Shown piece after piece: positions 36,791 through 47,681 of a DNA stretch of 64,000 bases (position 1 is its first letter; every line of letters starts with the position of its first letter). Source of the DNA: Dimorphilus gyrociliatus (lineage: Eukaryota > Annelida > Polychaeta > Dinophilidae); NCBI GenBank assembly GCA_904063045.1, contig CAJFCJ010000012.1:1426001-1490000 (forward strand), written 5' to 3'. Position numbers and translations under genes: made by a program. The notes below the pieces were generated by a model that saw only the letters and a program-made list of their open reading frames with translations, had not been told where the DNA came from and searched no databases.

Positions 36791-39549
36791 TTACTTCTTC
36801 CCACTAGACTTTACAGCTATAAGGCAATTAAAAATGCAGGTGTACCACAACCATTTAAACATTGTCACTACTTACCATCTAGGGCCTCCAGCGCATAAAA
36901 CTGTACGTCGTAATCTTGGTCATTTTTCATTCGTTCTAGACACGGTTTTATTTGCGTGTTTACAACATTGGCTTCTAAATTTGCCACCATCTTTTGCAGT
37001 GCTTTAGCCACATTGAAGCGGACATTGGCCACAGGATCATTAGCTAATTGAATTACAGCTGGAACCAGTTGGCGAACGCAAATATCGTGACCAACTGGCT
37101 TAGTCAGTAACTAAAAATATACAGATAGATTTTCTTTATAACGTCAAAAAACTATAAAACTTAATGCTGAAACTTACAGTTATACAGTTAAGACAGGTTA
37201 TTCGATGTAAGTAATTCTGATTTCTTGCTAAGTTCAATACTTTAGGTAGAACATGAGTTAAACCCCATTCAGGACCGAACTTTTCAACTAAACGTTTAAC
37301 ATTGGTAGTTGCTGCTTCTCTTATAGCAAACACTAAAAAGAAAAATCCAATCAAAAAGACAAATAACTCGAGTAAACTCAACTCACCGTGATCAATCAAC
37401 CATGTTAAACACAACGAATTTAATTTTTCATCAAAAAATTCAACACCCTATTAATATGAAATTAACTATTAATCTTTCTGTTAAGAAACTGATTAAACTT
37501 ACCAATTGTCCTGCTAAAAGAGGCATATATTCGATAATTGCTAGACGAACTCGCCATTTTTGATCTTCGGCTAACTCAACTATCGCTGGCAGTAAACTCT
37601 GAGATAACTGTTTGATACCAATAACCTAAAACAAAAACATCTATTAGATAAATTCAGATTACAGCAGAAAAATTATTTGCAGAGATTTATTTGCTTAAAC
37701 ACGAAATGATAAATGTAAAATCATCTTTCAGTGATAAATTAATATTTCATATATTTACTTTAGAATGATTTGTTTAATTAAGCTAAAAGTTAAATGTGAC
37801 ATCTTCGATAAATTACCTAACTAATATAATTACATATATACTTTTACGCTAACCTCATTTACTGCGTCCAAATTCGAGATAATATTCAATCTAACTTCAG
37901 CACATTCATCTTTTAGCTGTTGAAGAAATAGGGGCAACAACTGCTCGATCGTGCTGTAAATCAAAACTTTTATATAGAATTACCACGAGCTACTTGTATT
38001 TCTTACTTGTCTTTGCCCAAAATAGGACTAAGGCCCATGATCACGCTTGCTAAGGCTGATTTTACATGTTGATTAGCATCGTTAACAAGCTCCTTAACAC
38101 AAGGCATGATTGAGGTCATAATTATTTGTTCTCTAGAATCCACTGGTAGCGCTTGAGCGAATTCTATGTACGTAAAAAGAAAACATGCATTAGAAAATAT
38201 ACGCGGCTATAATAGTTTACCTTTGAGTTTGTGGCATGCTGCAGATCTTACTTCACCCTCGGAATCTTTCAACAGAGCCTGATACGCTGGTACTAAATCT
38301 TGTTTTGTAAGATTTGGGCCAATTGCTTTTTGTAGCTATTTGTATATAAAAAACAACAATAAGCAACAATAATGTAATGGTGATATAATAGACTGACTTC
38401 TGTGAATTTGTCGGCCAACATATACCGAACACGCCAGGATTTATCGCTGGATGCTTCTCTCAGAGTTCCCATAATCAAGTGTTCGATATCACTATGACTT
38501 AAAAGCTGAGCGATAGATGAGCATGATTGCACAGCCAGTAATCGAACAGAATCTTGTTCATCCTGAGCTAAGGTCGTAAACAATGGAATGAGGTCGTGCT
38601 TGACGTGCTCTGGTTCCAAAACAGCCGCAAATTCCCCTAATTTTGCAGCTGCAGCTCTTCTTACCATAGGAGTATCATCACCACACAAACTCTTAAAGCT
38701 CCTATTAAGATTACGTAAAAGAGTGTAACGATATCGTAATCTAAACGATAATAACTTACTGTCTAAGTTCAGCCTTGATATTGGGCGAGACTCGCGGGTA
38801 AGCTACACTGAATAAACCGCATGCACTAGTCCTAGATGTAAACCAGTCGCCGGAAGCTAAACGTTTCAATAATGGAACAAAATGATTATCCAAATCAGTT
38901 GGTGAATGATCCGGTGCGATGTTCCTTAGTGATTCAACTGCTTTCTCTCTTACGACAGTTTCTTCAACTGTAGCCAAACTTTCTAGTGGGGGCTAATATT
39001 TCAATAAGTTAGATTAGTATTTACATTTCTTGAGGATTAAAAATATTTATTTACTTACCAACAAAGTATAAGCGAATTGAGGCCCTCCAACTAAGGGAAT
39101 AAAGGATCCTAACTGTTCAGCTAAAGCCAATAGAACTTCATCCTCATCATATATAGTGTCTATAATTTGATCAATAATAATTTAGCAACCTAGAGATAAT
39201 TTGGCACAAAATATACATTACCTGTTAAAAATGGTAACAGTTCCTTCCTAGTGCGCTCAACACCTAGAGCTAGAGCAATAGTCGATAGCTTCTTTATGCT
39301 ATTCAATCTCAGCTGCAAGATCAGATAAAATTAGTCCAGACATTGTTTACTTCATCCGGTTCACTTGGATCTAGTGAACTAATTTTACAAAATACAAGAC
39401 TATTCCACGGACAAGCACTTTTAGTCGCTGTTTTTTGGATACATTGTTAATGAAAGAATAATCACCTGGACGTCATCATTTCTTAATTCGTCGATTAACA
39501 CGGCAATTGGGTAAAGAGCTTCGTCACCACCACTATCGCTTGACGCCAT
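36791..39549 (-). CDS. PPP2R1A: PP2A scaffold subunit A (PR65)
   Basis: HEAT-repeat scaffold that holds the PP2A catalytic C subunit and regulatory B subunits. Exons (minus): 39549-39466, 39312-39222, 39159-39059, 38992-38760, 38701-38398, 38335-38221, 38163-38007, 37953-37854, 37625-37503, 37447-37387, 37332-37178, 37110-36876, 36816-36791. They give 594 aa (human 589). About fifteen HEAT repeats run end to end. Diagnostic stretches: [89 protein letters not shown]. The last exon adds AVKSSGKK. Invertebrates usually have one gene for both vertebrate A isoforms. It is head-to-head with POLR3K. Confidence 0.97.
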
Positions 39550-39751
39550 TTTGAATTTTTCTCTGATCTCGATTTTTCGTAAAAGAACGAGACTTTCGAA
39601 GCTTAGTGCTGATTGGCTGTTGAGTATAATCTTGTGAATGTAATGTGAAAGATAGCGATAATAAAGGTTTTCTGGATAACTCAATTGAATTTGAAACTTG
39701 AAATATATAAATATATTTGTCAAAGTCTTTAATACATAAGTTTAATTAAAA
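39550..39751. promoter_or_regulatory. Divergent promoter region PPP2R1/POLR3K
   Basis: Only 202 bp separate opposed start codons, the tightest divergent pair in the window. It is a likely shared promoter. GATTGGCTG (39610-39618) contains an inverted CCAAT box. Confidence 0.45.
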
Positions 39752-40191
39752 ATGATTATGTTCTGTCCAACTTGCGGTAATATGTTGATGGTAGAGGAAG
39801 GAACCATGTGTTATAGATTTGCCTGCTCCTCGTGTCCATACATTCATAACATCACTCGTAAAGTAAGTTTTTTTTTTCGTTAGAAACAAAATTTCCCTAC
39901 TCAATTACTCTATTTTGTAGATTGTAAATAGGCAATACCCGAAACTAAAAGAAGTTGACGACGTCTTGGGAGGAGCTGCCGCCTGGGAGAATGTGGATCA
40001 CACTCAAGGTTTAATCAGAATGTATTGCAACATTATGTAATAGCTATTTTTTCTGAATTTTAGAAACCTGCCCTAAGTGCTCTCATCCCGAGGCATTCTT
40101 TATGCAGATGCAAACTCGCTCGGCGGACGAACCTATGACGACATTCTACAAATGTTGCAACATGTCTTGTGGCCACCAATGGAAGGAATAA
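39752..40191 (+). CDS. POLR3K: RNA polymerase III subunit RPC10/POLR3K
   Basis: Small Pol III subunit (yeast Rpc11) required for RNA cleavage, termination and reinitiation. Exons 39752-39862, 39921-40008, 40064-40191 give 108 aa, identical in length to the human protein. The N-terminal zinc ribbon is FCPTCGN...FACSSCPYIHNIT. The linker is QYPKLKEVDDVLGGAAAWEN. The C-terminal TFIIS-like zinc ribbon (CPKCSHPEAFFMQMQTRSAD) carries the catalytic acidic hairpin RSADEPMTTFYKCCN. The start MIMFCP aligns with MLLFCP. Confidence 0.98.
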
Positions 40192-40573
40192 TACACTAAA
40201 GCATATTGTTTTGCTTATTCAGCAAAAAAATTTTTAAGTACATTGATGGATGTTTCCCAGTCTCTAATCTCTGCAATTTCCGAAATGGCACAAACATTAT
40301 ACTCAACCGTCGATTAAGAGAGATGAGAAGACAAAAACAGATTGGTGCTATTGAGCGATGAACGTCATCTCATAATCATTTTAATGATTTTGTTAAAAAA
40401 AACAACAAAAAGAATATTTCATTTGTTTGTAATAAACAAACAGCAGACTACCTTTTTTTAATAAAAAGCAAACAAACAAATATTCTTTTGAATGTGTTAA
40501 TAAAATTTTTTAAAAGTGCTTCGTTCAAATAAACAATAATGAAAAATATTAACGTTACGCTCTTACTTTGATT
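40192..40573. other. 3' UTR/intergenic with inverted repeat
   Basis: 382 bp between POLR3K and the TSP1 gene. AAAAGAATATTT (about 40409-40420) recurs inverted at about 40479-40490, both next to TTTG/CAAA-rich runs. A hairpin or transcript-end structure is possible. No ORF. Confidence 0.4.
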
Positions 40574-43504
40574 ATGAAAACACTCTTAGTCTTATTAATA
40601 ATCTTTACAAATTGCCTTTTTTTGAGATGTTGGTCTTTTTTTGTCTGGTCCAAATGGAATGAGACTGATAGTGAATGTCGTAGAGATTGTTCCAATCCTT
40701 TCGGATATAAGGTTTATGTATTTAAAAAGCTCCAAAGACTATTTAAATATACATAAAATCTTCTTTTTTATATTTATAAATATAGAAAGCAATTAGATAT
40801 TGTACACAATGTGAATATACTGAAGGCGGTAAGCCCCTTTGTAGGATTGTTAGTAGTGAAAAATGCGAAGGTGGAAAAGCTTCATCAAGATCGAATAGTG
40901 TTCTATGTTATGATGCTTTAACTGTAAACTATTTATATTATAGTTTAATGTAAATAAAACTATTTTCATTAGTGTAGGGGTTGCGGATCTTATACCGGTC
41001 AATGGTCAAAATGGAAAATTGTTGGACGTAATTGCCCTAAAAGTACAAGCTATTGCGGTATGAAGTCGGTCAGATATCGACGAAGCTGCCATAATACAGA
41101 ACAAACTGAAATTGTTGCTCAAATATGCAAAACGACATATCTATATACTTACAAGTAAAAGAAAACGTAGCATCTCTCTTAAAAGGTTTTTTTATTCAAG
41201 TTCCATTAGTAAAACGATATTTTACTGTAAATAGATGCTCTTCGGAACTGAGTGACTATGATTATGAGAAGATAGACCGTTGTCCTTGTAGTTACTTGAG
41301 AGACGATAAGACTGATATACCTAGAGGGATATTTTCGCCTTGGACAACTTGGCAGTGTTCGAAGGATTGTAAATCGAATAGCGTAGATTACTTAGTCGAA
41401 AAAGTTTTAAAACTATTTTCATTAATACTCTTTGTATGTAGAAAACCCTCGCAACTAGAAAGCGCTTTTGCCGACGTATTAGCGAAGACTTTGGCTGGTG
41501 CAGAAATTTTAAAGGGGAACAATTTGAGAGTGAAGAAATTGAAAAAAGACCTTGTCTCTCTTCACTGAATAATGAACCTGTCTGTGTAAAGTCTTGGAGT
41601 CAGTGGGGCTCCTGGTCGGAATGTGATAATTCTAAATGTCGAATTGTATACGCTCAAAGGGAGAGAAATTGCACCGGTTACGGTCGTAAATGTTCTCATC
41701 AAGGTGGAACTAACAAGGAAGTGAAGGCCTGCTTTGATGGTAAATAGACAACCTTTTTATAATTGGCTCTCGTCTACAAAGTTTTTGTGCTATGATACAG
41801 ACAAAGGAGAATACATTGGCCAAACGTGTAAAAATATTGATGGAGAGTGGGGTCCTTGGTCTAGGTATTAGGTTTATAATTTGCGATTCTAGTTAACCTT
41901 TGTAAGTTTTGATAAAGATAGTTTTTCACACTGTGACAAGACGTGTGGAACTGGGATTATGGTCTCAAAAAGATATTGTAATAACCCAAAACCTCAAGGT
42001 TTTGGAGATTATTGTTATGGTACAAATATAAATATTAAAGCATGTGAGACTAACATTTTCTGCCCAGTCCATGGCAACTGGGGTCCGTGGACAAAATGGT
42101 TTTGCTCAAAAACATGTGGAACACATGGATATGGTGCATTTATATGAATATAACATTATAATCTTTAGTAAAAATTCATTTTACCTAAAATTAGGGGAAA
42201 GATTTCGTAGTTGTGATAATCCTAAACCATCTTTTATGGGTCAAAAGTGCCTTGGTAAAGATATGGAAAAGCGAAATTTTTGTATTCAAATACCGTGCCC
42301 ACCTGAAAGACCTAATTATTTGTCTGCAAGACTACGCGAGTCAATCAGTAGATATTTAAATGTGTCAAGGAAAGCTTACAATAAAAAGAAAGGCGAAGAT
42401 TTGAAATTGAGTCCGTTAGTTGTAAATTGAATTTCTTAAAGCTATATAAATATAAATAAATATTAGTAATGGGAAAAACGAAATGCTTTCAGGCCAAATT
42501 CGTTAACTTATGCGATCGAACGTGAGTTTCCAAAGACAATTTACGAATGGCAATTTGGCAACGAAATATTTGAATATAATCGTGAAATTCCTAAAAAGAA
42601 CTGGCTTTATGTAAATTCAACTTATGAGTCCAAGACACTTACGGTCACCAACCTTAGCGGAAGTGATTTAGGAGTTTATGTTGTTTGGGCTCGCTTCGAG
42701 CCTATGAGAAGGACAGTATTGGACATTATGTCCTTGTCCATTGATGGTTGGGACAACGATATTAACTCTGAAGAAGGCAAACCTCTTAGCTTGGACTGTA
42801 GAAGTGGTTATCTTACGCATATTTTTCCAAATGCCTACCTTGTTTGGATGCTAAATGAAACAGTAATTATAAAAACAAATACATTTCATGGAGTAAAAGG
42901 TTATTTTACAGTTATTTACCAATTTATCGGGCAAGGCTTCTCTGCCAGAGTCATTTCTTTTAGAAAAAACAAACATCAATGTTCACAGTGGCCTTTGGCA
43001 ATGTGTCGTTTTCGACTCTACTGCAATCCGGACCAGCCGAACTTGGATAACAAATAGTTTCAAGGTACTTCCTTTCTAAATGTTGTCTAGTATTATGTAA
43101 ATATTAAGATACTTAAAAAACTATCCATCAACCAGCTTACTGTTAGAGAAGAATATGATTTACTAAAGTTATTAAGAATGCCAGCTTTTTGGGCTGTTAT
43201 TGTGGGTGGTATTATCACTGTGACATTTATGGCATTTTGCTTTGGCTTGCATAAACAAAGGGTGCTCCAAAAGAAAATAGAGAGAGATCAAAGGTACCTT
43301 CTAGAATACTTTAGACAACGAGAAAAGCAACCACTGTTGCAAGACGATTACATGGAAGAAGCTATTATTTATTTAGCTGAGGGAGGCATTTTACACAGTG
43401 GAACATATCAAATAGTGCCACCTCATAAGTGGATATTAAAAGAAGTACCAAAAGATAAACCAAACAGAACAATTACTTCCAAGACGAATAACTTAAAAAT
43501 ATGA
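40574..43504 (+). CDS. TSP1-repeat, Ig-like, single-pass membrane protein, unrecognised
   Basis: Predicted type I surface receptor. Exons: 40574-40711, 40786-40923, 40973-41154, 41235-41382, 41442-41739, 41801-41864, 41922-42133, 42195 to about 42363-42430, 42493-42899, 42964-43064, 43136-43504. Signal peptide MKTLLVLLIIFTNCLFLRC. At least five thrombospondin type-1 modules follow: SFFVWSKWNE, GQWSKWKIVG, FSPWTTWQCSKDC, SWSQWGSWSECDNSKC, GEWGPWSR...HCDKTCGTG and HGNWGPWTKWFCSKTCGTHG. Two Ig-like domains come next (NLSGSDLGVYVVWARF; NVHSGLWQCVVFDS). The transmembrane helix is WAVIVGGIITVTFMAFCFGL, followed by a ~75-residue cytoplasmic tail. TSP1-before-Ig order is the reverse of UNC5. The donor after the exon starting 42195 is unresolved. 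An isoform ending at TGA 42430 would be secreted. Confidence 0.8.
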
Positions 43505-43602
43505 TCTACATTGTGACAATTTTTTTTCGTATGTATAAATCATGCAATTGTGCAGTACCTAATAATTTTTAAAGCTCCTTAAATTGATAAATATAATAAA
43601 TG

Positions 43603-45705
43603 TTAATAAGGTAGCAATTTCATCCATTCAAAATTAAACTCCTCCCCTTTTTCAACTTCTACATTTCTATTTATATCTGCTTTCTCAAGTAAGCACTTTG
43701 GTAACATAACGCAACGAAATTCGTGAATTATTCTCTCAAAACGCAAGGGAGGTAAAATAACTTTGTGATCTGCATGCATTGCTTTAGTAACGTAAACTTG
43801 ATCATGTTTGCGAATAAGATATAAATTTGAAATTCCAGATGTACATTTTAAAGTTTCCTCGATTTTTTCTACCGTGAACGTCCATGTTAGGTCCAGAAGG
43901 TTGCAGTTGTAGACATTAAACGTTGTAAAATTCTCAGACTATCATGTAAAAATTTCAAAATTGCCAAATAGGTCATATGTTAAAGGCTTGTCCTTTTGCT
44001 AACCAAAAGGAATTATTTATGGCACTTCAATTGCTTACTGAATAGACACTATAGCGTGATTTAAAAACAATTTAGTAATATTAGCAATTTTGAAATTTTT
44101 ACCGAGTTTATCACTAAAGTTATTCTAAAGTAAGTTTGAGAAAGATTCATATAAACTTTTAAAGTGGTTTTGGCAAGTGATAGAAGACAAATTGTGCCTT
44201 GTCCATTTGGCTTATGATTACTACAAGCGCATTTTGGATAAGGAATTTTTATAAAATTGAATGGATATACATTTTTCCTCAAAATCATATAGCCCTTCTC
44301 TTCTTGGTACCAATTTTCTGACAGTACTATATGGCTTGAGGGTCCACCAACAAAAATTAATTTTCCCTCGATTATTGGTAGATTTTCAATAGTATATACA
44401 GGCCAAGGTTTCCATATAAATTTTGATTTGACCTCCTTTAATTTTACAAGTCTCATTTCTTGACCATTTCTTTGCAAGCAGATATACTTTCCTTCGCATA
44501 TACCATAAGTTACATTTTTCCAATTATTATGTTTTGGGGGGCTTACTGTCTCTTTTGGTTTTTCTTGGTCACGAATGTTTACTGCAAATAATTGAGACCC
44601 CGTCTTTTTCCGCACAAGCATTTTGCCTGATTTGAGGGCACCAATGGGAAACAAGTCGTCTTGAGAGCATTTTAGAGGAAAACTAAACCAATTATTTAAA
44701 GTCGGAGAGTAAAACATTATTGAAATTGAATTAAGATTGATGAATACAAGCATTTCTTCCATTGTTTCATTGGAAGAAGTATGTAAGATTTCCAGATGCA
44801 ACCTCCTGTTTAGTAATTCGGAAGCGTGGGGTAAGTTAGACGTATCTATACCGTATGAATCAGCTAAAATATGTAATAATATATCGTAATCTTCTTGACT
44901 CCCTACGCCCTTCAACCATTTCATAACTGCTTCTACAGTGAAATTACTGCAGCTTTGAAATACTTCTTGTTGAATCAACCATAAAATGCCCTCAAACGGG
45001 AGACATACAATCTGCTTTAAGAGATTCTCACTGTAAGATAAATTGGATCATTAGACAGGAAAATTATAAGAATCATTTAATGAAATTTTATCTAGATTAG
45101 TTTCGAATTAAATGTTATAGAAGTAATACTGTTAAATTTTTATAAAAATCATTTAAATTTTAGAAGAATTAAATTGACCTGAAGAGAAGGGTTTCTAAAG
45201 CCGTAGAAGTAGCTATTTTCAATTCCTCTAATTCAAATACATCAGCCAAGAAAGCCATACTTAGACTATTTTTAACGGTTAGAAAGTCCAGCAATAAATA
45301 TTCACATTCTTTAACAATCTCTTCAACTACAAGCATTCTAGCTATTGTAACTAGGGGGATAACATTTTCCAAATCAACTTCTATTGTTCCGCTATAAAAG
45401 AAGTATAATATTTTACGAAAAACTTCGAAGTTCTTCAGAGAGCTAGATAAGTCGATAGTTTTTAGATTTGTCTCATTAAAATTGGTAGTAAACATAGCAT
45501 TAAAGTAGGGGGACGCAGCCGCCAATATTATTTTATGAGCTGAAACTTTTTGATAGTCCAGAGAAAATGTAATATCACAGAGAATAGATTGTTCAAAAAA
45601 TTCACAGAGCTTTTCATTTAGAGGACTTAAACTCTCCTTCTTATCTATAGTTCTTGTCGGTTGCCTATCAGTACTTTCCGGTTCAATACTCTGCACAAAT
45701 TGCAA
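43603..45705 (-). CDS. BTB-BACK protein (KLHL-like, degenerate C-terminus)
   Basis: Probable cullin-3 adaptor-type protein. Exons (minus): 45705-45179, 45030-44103, 43938-43603. They give 596 aa in frame. The BTB domain at about residues 30-140 has ILCDITFSLDYQKVSAHKII, LAAASPYFNAMFTTNFNE, IDLSSSLKNFEVFRKILYFF and YSGTIEVDLENV. The BACK region follows (ECEYLLLDFLTVKNSLSMAF, IVCLPFEGILWLIQQEVFQS, FTVEAVMKWLKG). Where kelch repeats are expected there are ~380 residues with only faint beta-propeller character: SIMFYSPTLNNWFSFPL, YGICEGKYICLQRN, IEGKLIFVGGPSSHIV. Paired Gly-Gly signatures are missing. It could be a fast-evolving KLHL. The donor at 44103 (GTAAAA) was preferred over one at 44112. 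Confidence 0.8.
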
Positions 45706-46295
45706 TTTAACTTTTAATAAATATTTGGAAAGCTATTTTAAATTATTTTGGTAGAAATCAAATGTTTAAGCTTAAGCGAAAAGTCACATATTAACTGCAA
45801 AGTAAAAAATAAATTTAGCCGATATTGAAAACATTTATTAGCTTAATCTGTATGAAGTAACTTTCTGTGTTTTGATTATTAGAAATAGCTAACATGTGCT
45901 CTTAAGTTATTAAAATTGGAAGTGATACTAGCACATGTTGTGAATGTTATTTACCACATTTTCGATTCGTTCTGCCTTACTTTGATGAAAGCCAGCGTTG
46001 CTAATCGATTTTCTTTTTCTTCCCTTAAAATTTTATCGAAATTTTCGGTCGTCATCCTCGATTTTGCTTTAAAACCAAATTTCCATAAGAACACTATATC
46101 TTTGGAACCTAAAAGTTCTTAGGAAATCTTCAACCAATGAGGAATACACGTTTGCGCACGCATTAAAACTGGTAATAGTAATGCTGTATTTCACCAATAG
46201 ATGTGTCTTATAATATCGCAAAATTTTCATTTATTGCGGAAAATCTGGAAATTCTATATGATTTATTTAGTAAATTGAAATTATTAACAAAACAA
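45706..46295. other. Divergent intergenic region BTB gene/SNRNP48
   Basis: 590 bp between opposed starts. It should contain both promoters. The reading frame of the first SNRNP48 exon stays open upstream to about 46200 but lacks an ATG before 46296. Confidence 0.5.
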
Positions 46296-47681
46296 ATGGA
46301 ACAACCTAATTATTCAACTGACATTGAGAAACATGAGCAATGGATATCACAGTTAATTTCAGATTTAAATTGGGATAGAAAGACTCTACTGGAAAAAGTA
46401 TTTAAAAATATAAATGAAAAATGCTTTTGTACTGATTTTTTGTATCATTTTCTCTCAAGGACAAATTCACTTGTTGTTCAAACGAAAAAGGGCATAGAAT
46501 GCCAGATAAAAGCCTTAAGAAACACGAAAATTATTGCCTCATTCGGGAAAAAGGTTATACAGACAGTGAAATTGTTAGTGTATCAAATAAACTATCTTGT
46601 ATTAGTGAAATTCTACTAAATTTCTTTTAAAGGACGAATTAGCATCGGCTGAATCCAAATTTGATGATTTTCAACCGCAAAGAATCCCAATAGGTTTGAG
46701 TAATAAAATTGGTAAAATACTTTACTGTTCAATTTCCTTAATTTTAGATTATACTGAAGTTATTAGGATCATAAAAGAGCATCAACCTGGTGAGTTCAAT
46801 TTATATATGATAAATTAATCATATATTAATTAATCTATGAAATTAAAAAATTATCATTTTTAGATGAAATTTGTTAACTATTGATTATTTTTGCAGTGAG
46901 AGCTGTAAATTCGTCGAAATTCGTGCTTTTGTATCCTTTGTATATACCGTTTATAATTAATTCCATTTTCTATTGACTTTTTATGATATATACTTTAAAG
47001 AAAGAAATTTGATACAATGAAAACCGATCAATCTTATATTATTTTATTATACATCATTACAGGTTTGGATATTACGTTGGGGAATATAAAACAATTCTTA
47101 AGAGTAAGTTTTTATTTTGAAGTGGATAAAAATTTGTAACTAAATTTATTAACAGCCACCTGGAAATGAAATTGACACTGCTTTGTCTCAATCCACTCAA
47201 CTCGCACTTTACGATTATTTTATGTCTTTGACAGAAAAGAACGAAACGCCTGTTCTCGAATTCAATCAAAATGATGGAAGTAAAAGTAAGATACAACTTA
47301 AATAAAACTTTCATCTAATCGCTTTGTTTTTTTTATTAGAGAAGAAAGAAAAATCAGAATTAGAAATTCTAGCTGAACTGCGAGATGCAAAGAGAAGAAG
47401 GCAGTCGTATAAAGGAAAAAGCACACATACGGGATCTAAAAATTACAGTGAAGTACGTAAATGCACTTTCCTTAAATATAACAGATATATCTGACACAAT
47501 TCAAAAATAGATCATTAGAGAAGTAATCGCAAATCAGATGGAATTAGTACAGCATGAATGGGAAGCGTCATTACCTGAAAAAGAGCATAAAACATCTAGT
47601 CGCTATTCATTCGAGAAAAAGAGAAAACATAGCAAGACTAGCGATTTCAGAAGAGATTATTATTCGAAGAGAAGAAGATAG
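46296..47681 (+). CDS. SNRNP48: U11/U12 snRNP 48 kDa protein
   Basis: Minor-spliceosome protein that contacts the U12-type 5' splice site within the U11/U12 di-snRNP. Exons: 46296-46397, 46460-46573, 46633-46693, 46748-46789, 47063-47103, 47156-47285, 47340-47452, 47511-47681. They give 257 aa (human ~339; the Arg/Ser tail is shorter). The N-terminal helix ends ISDLNWDRKTL. The diagnostic CHHC zinc finger is FTCCSNEKGHRMPDKSLKKH followed by ENYC. STQLALYDYF precedes the hallmark LEILAELRDAKRRRQSYKGK and YSEIIREVIANQMELVQHEW; the protein ends RRDYYSKRRR. The first ATG with coding potential is 46296. Intron 4 (273 nt) is four to five times longer than its sister introns and carries a regulatory element, listed next. 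Confidence 0.93.
46897..46948 (+). promoter_or_regulatory. Candidate USSE (U11-binding splicing enhancer) with alternative 3' splice site
   Basis: Inside SNRNP48 intron 4, a strong U2-type acceptor (TTATTTTTTGCAG ending at 46896) is followed 34 nt later by GTATCCTTT at 46931-46939. That is a perfect U12-type 5' splice site. GTATATACC abuts it at 46940-46948, possibly a decayed second copy. Using this acceptor gives no frame-compatible exon and meets a stop at 46974, whereas skipping it preserves the frame. In known U11-48K genes, tandem U12-type 5' sites downstream of a cryptic 3' site bind U11 snRNP and activate a non-productive exon (established for animals and plants). Here the second copy is poor, which lowers certainty. 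Confidence 0.65.

Noticed and set aside
46897-46939. Treating the segment after acceptor 46896 as a normal SNRNP48 coding exon.
   Set aside because: Entry phase is 1, but all available donors leave a phase that does not fit the next exon (47063) or the fixed phase-0 exon at 47156. Direct splicing 46789-47063 keeps the frame.
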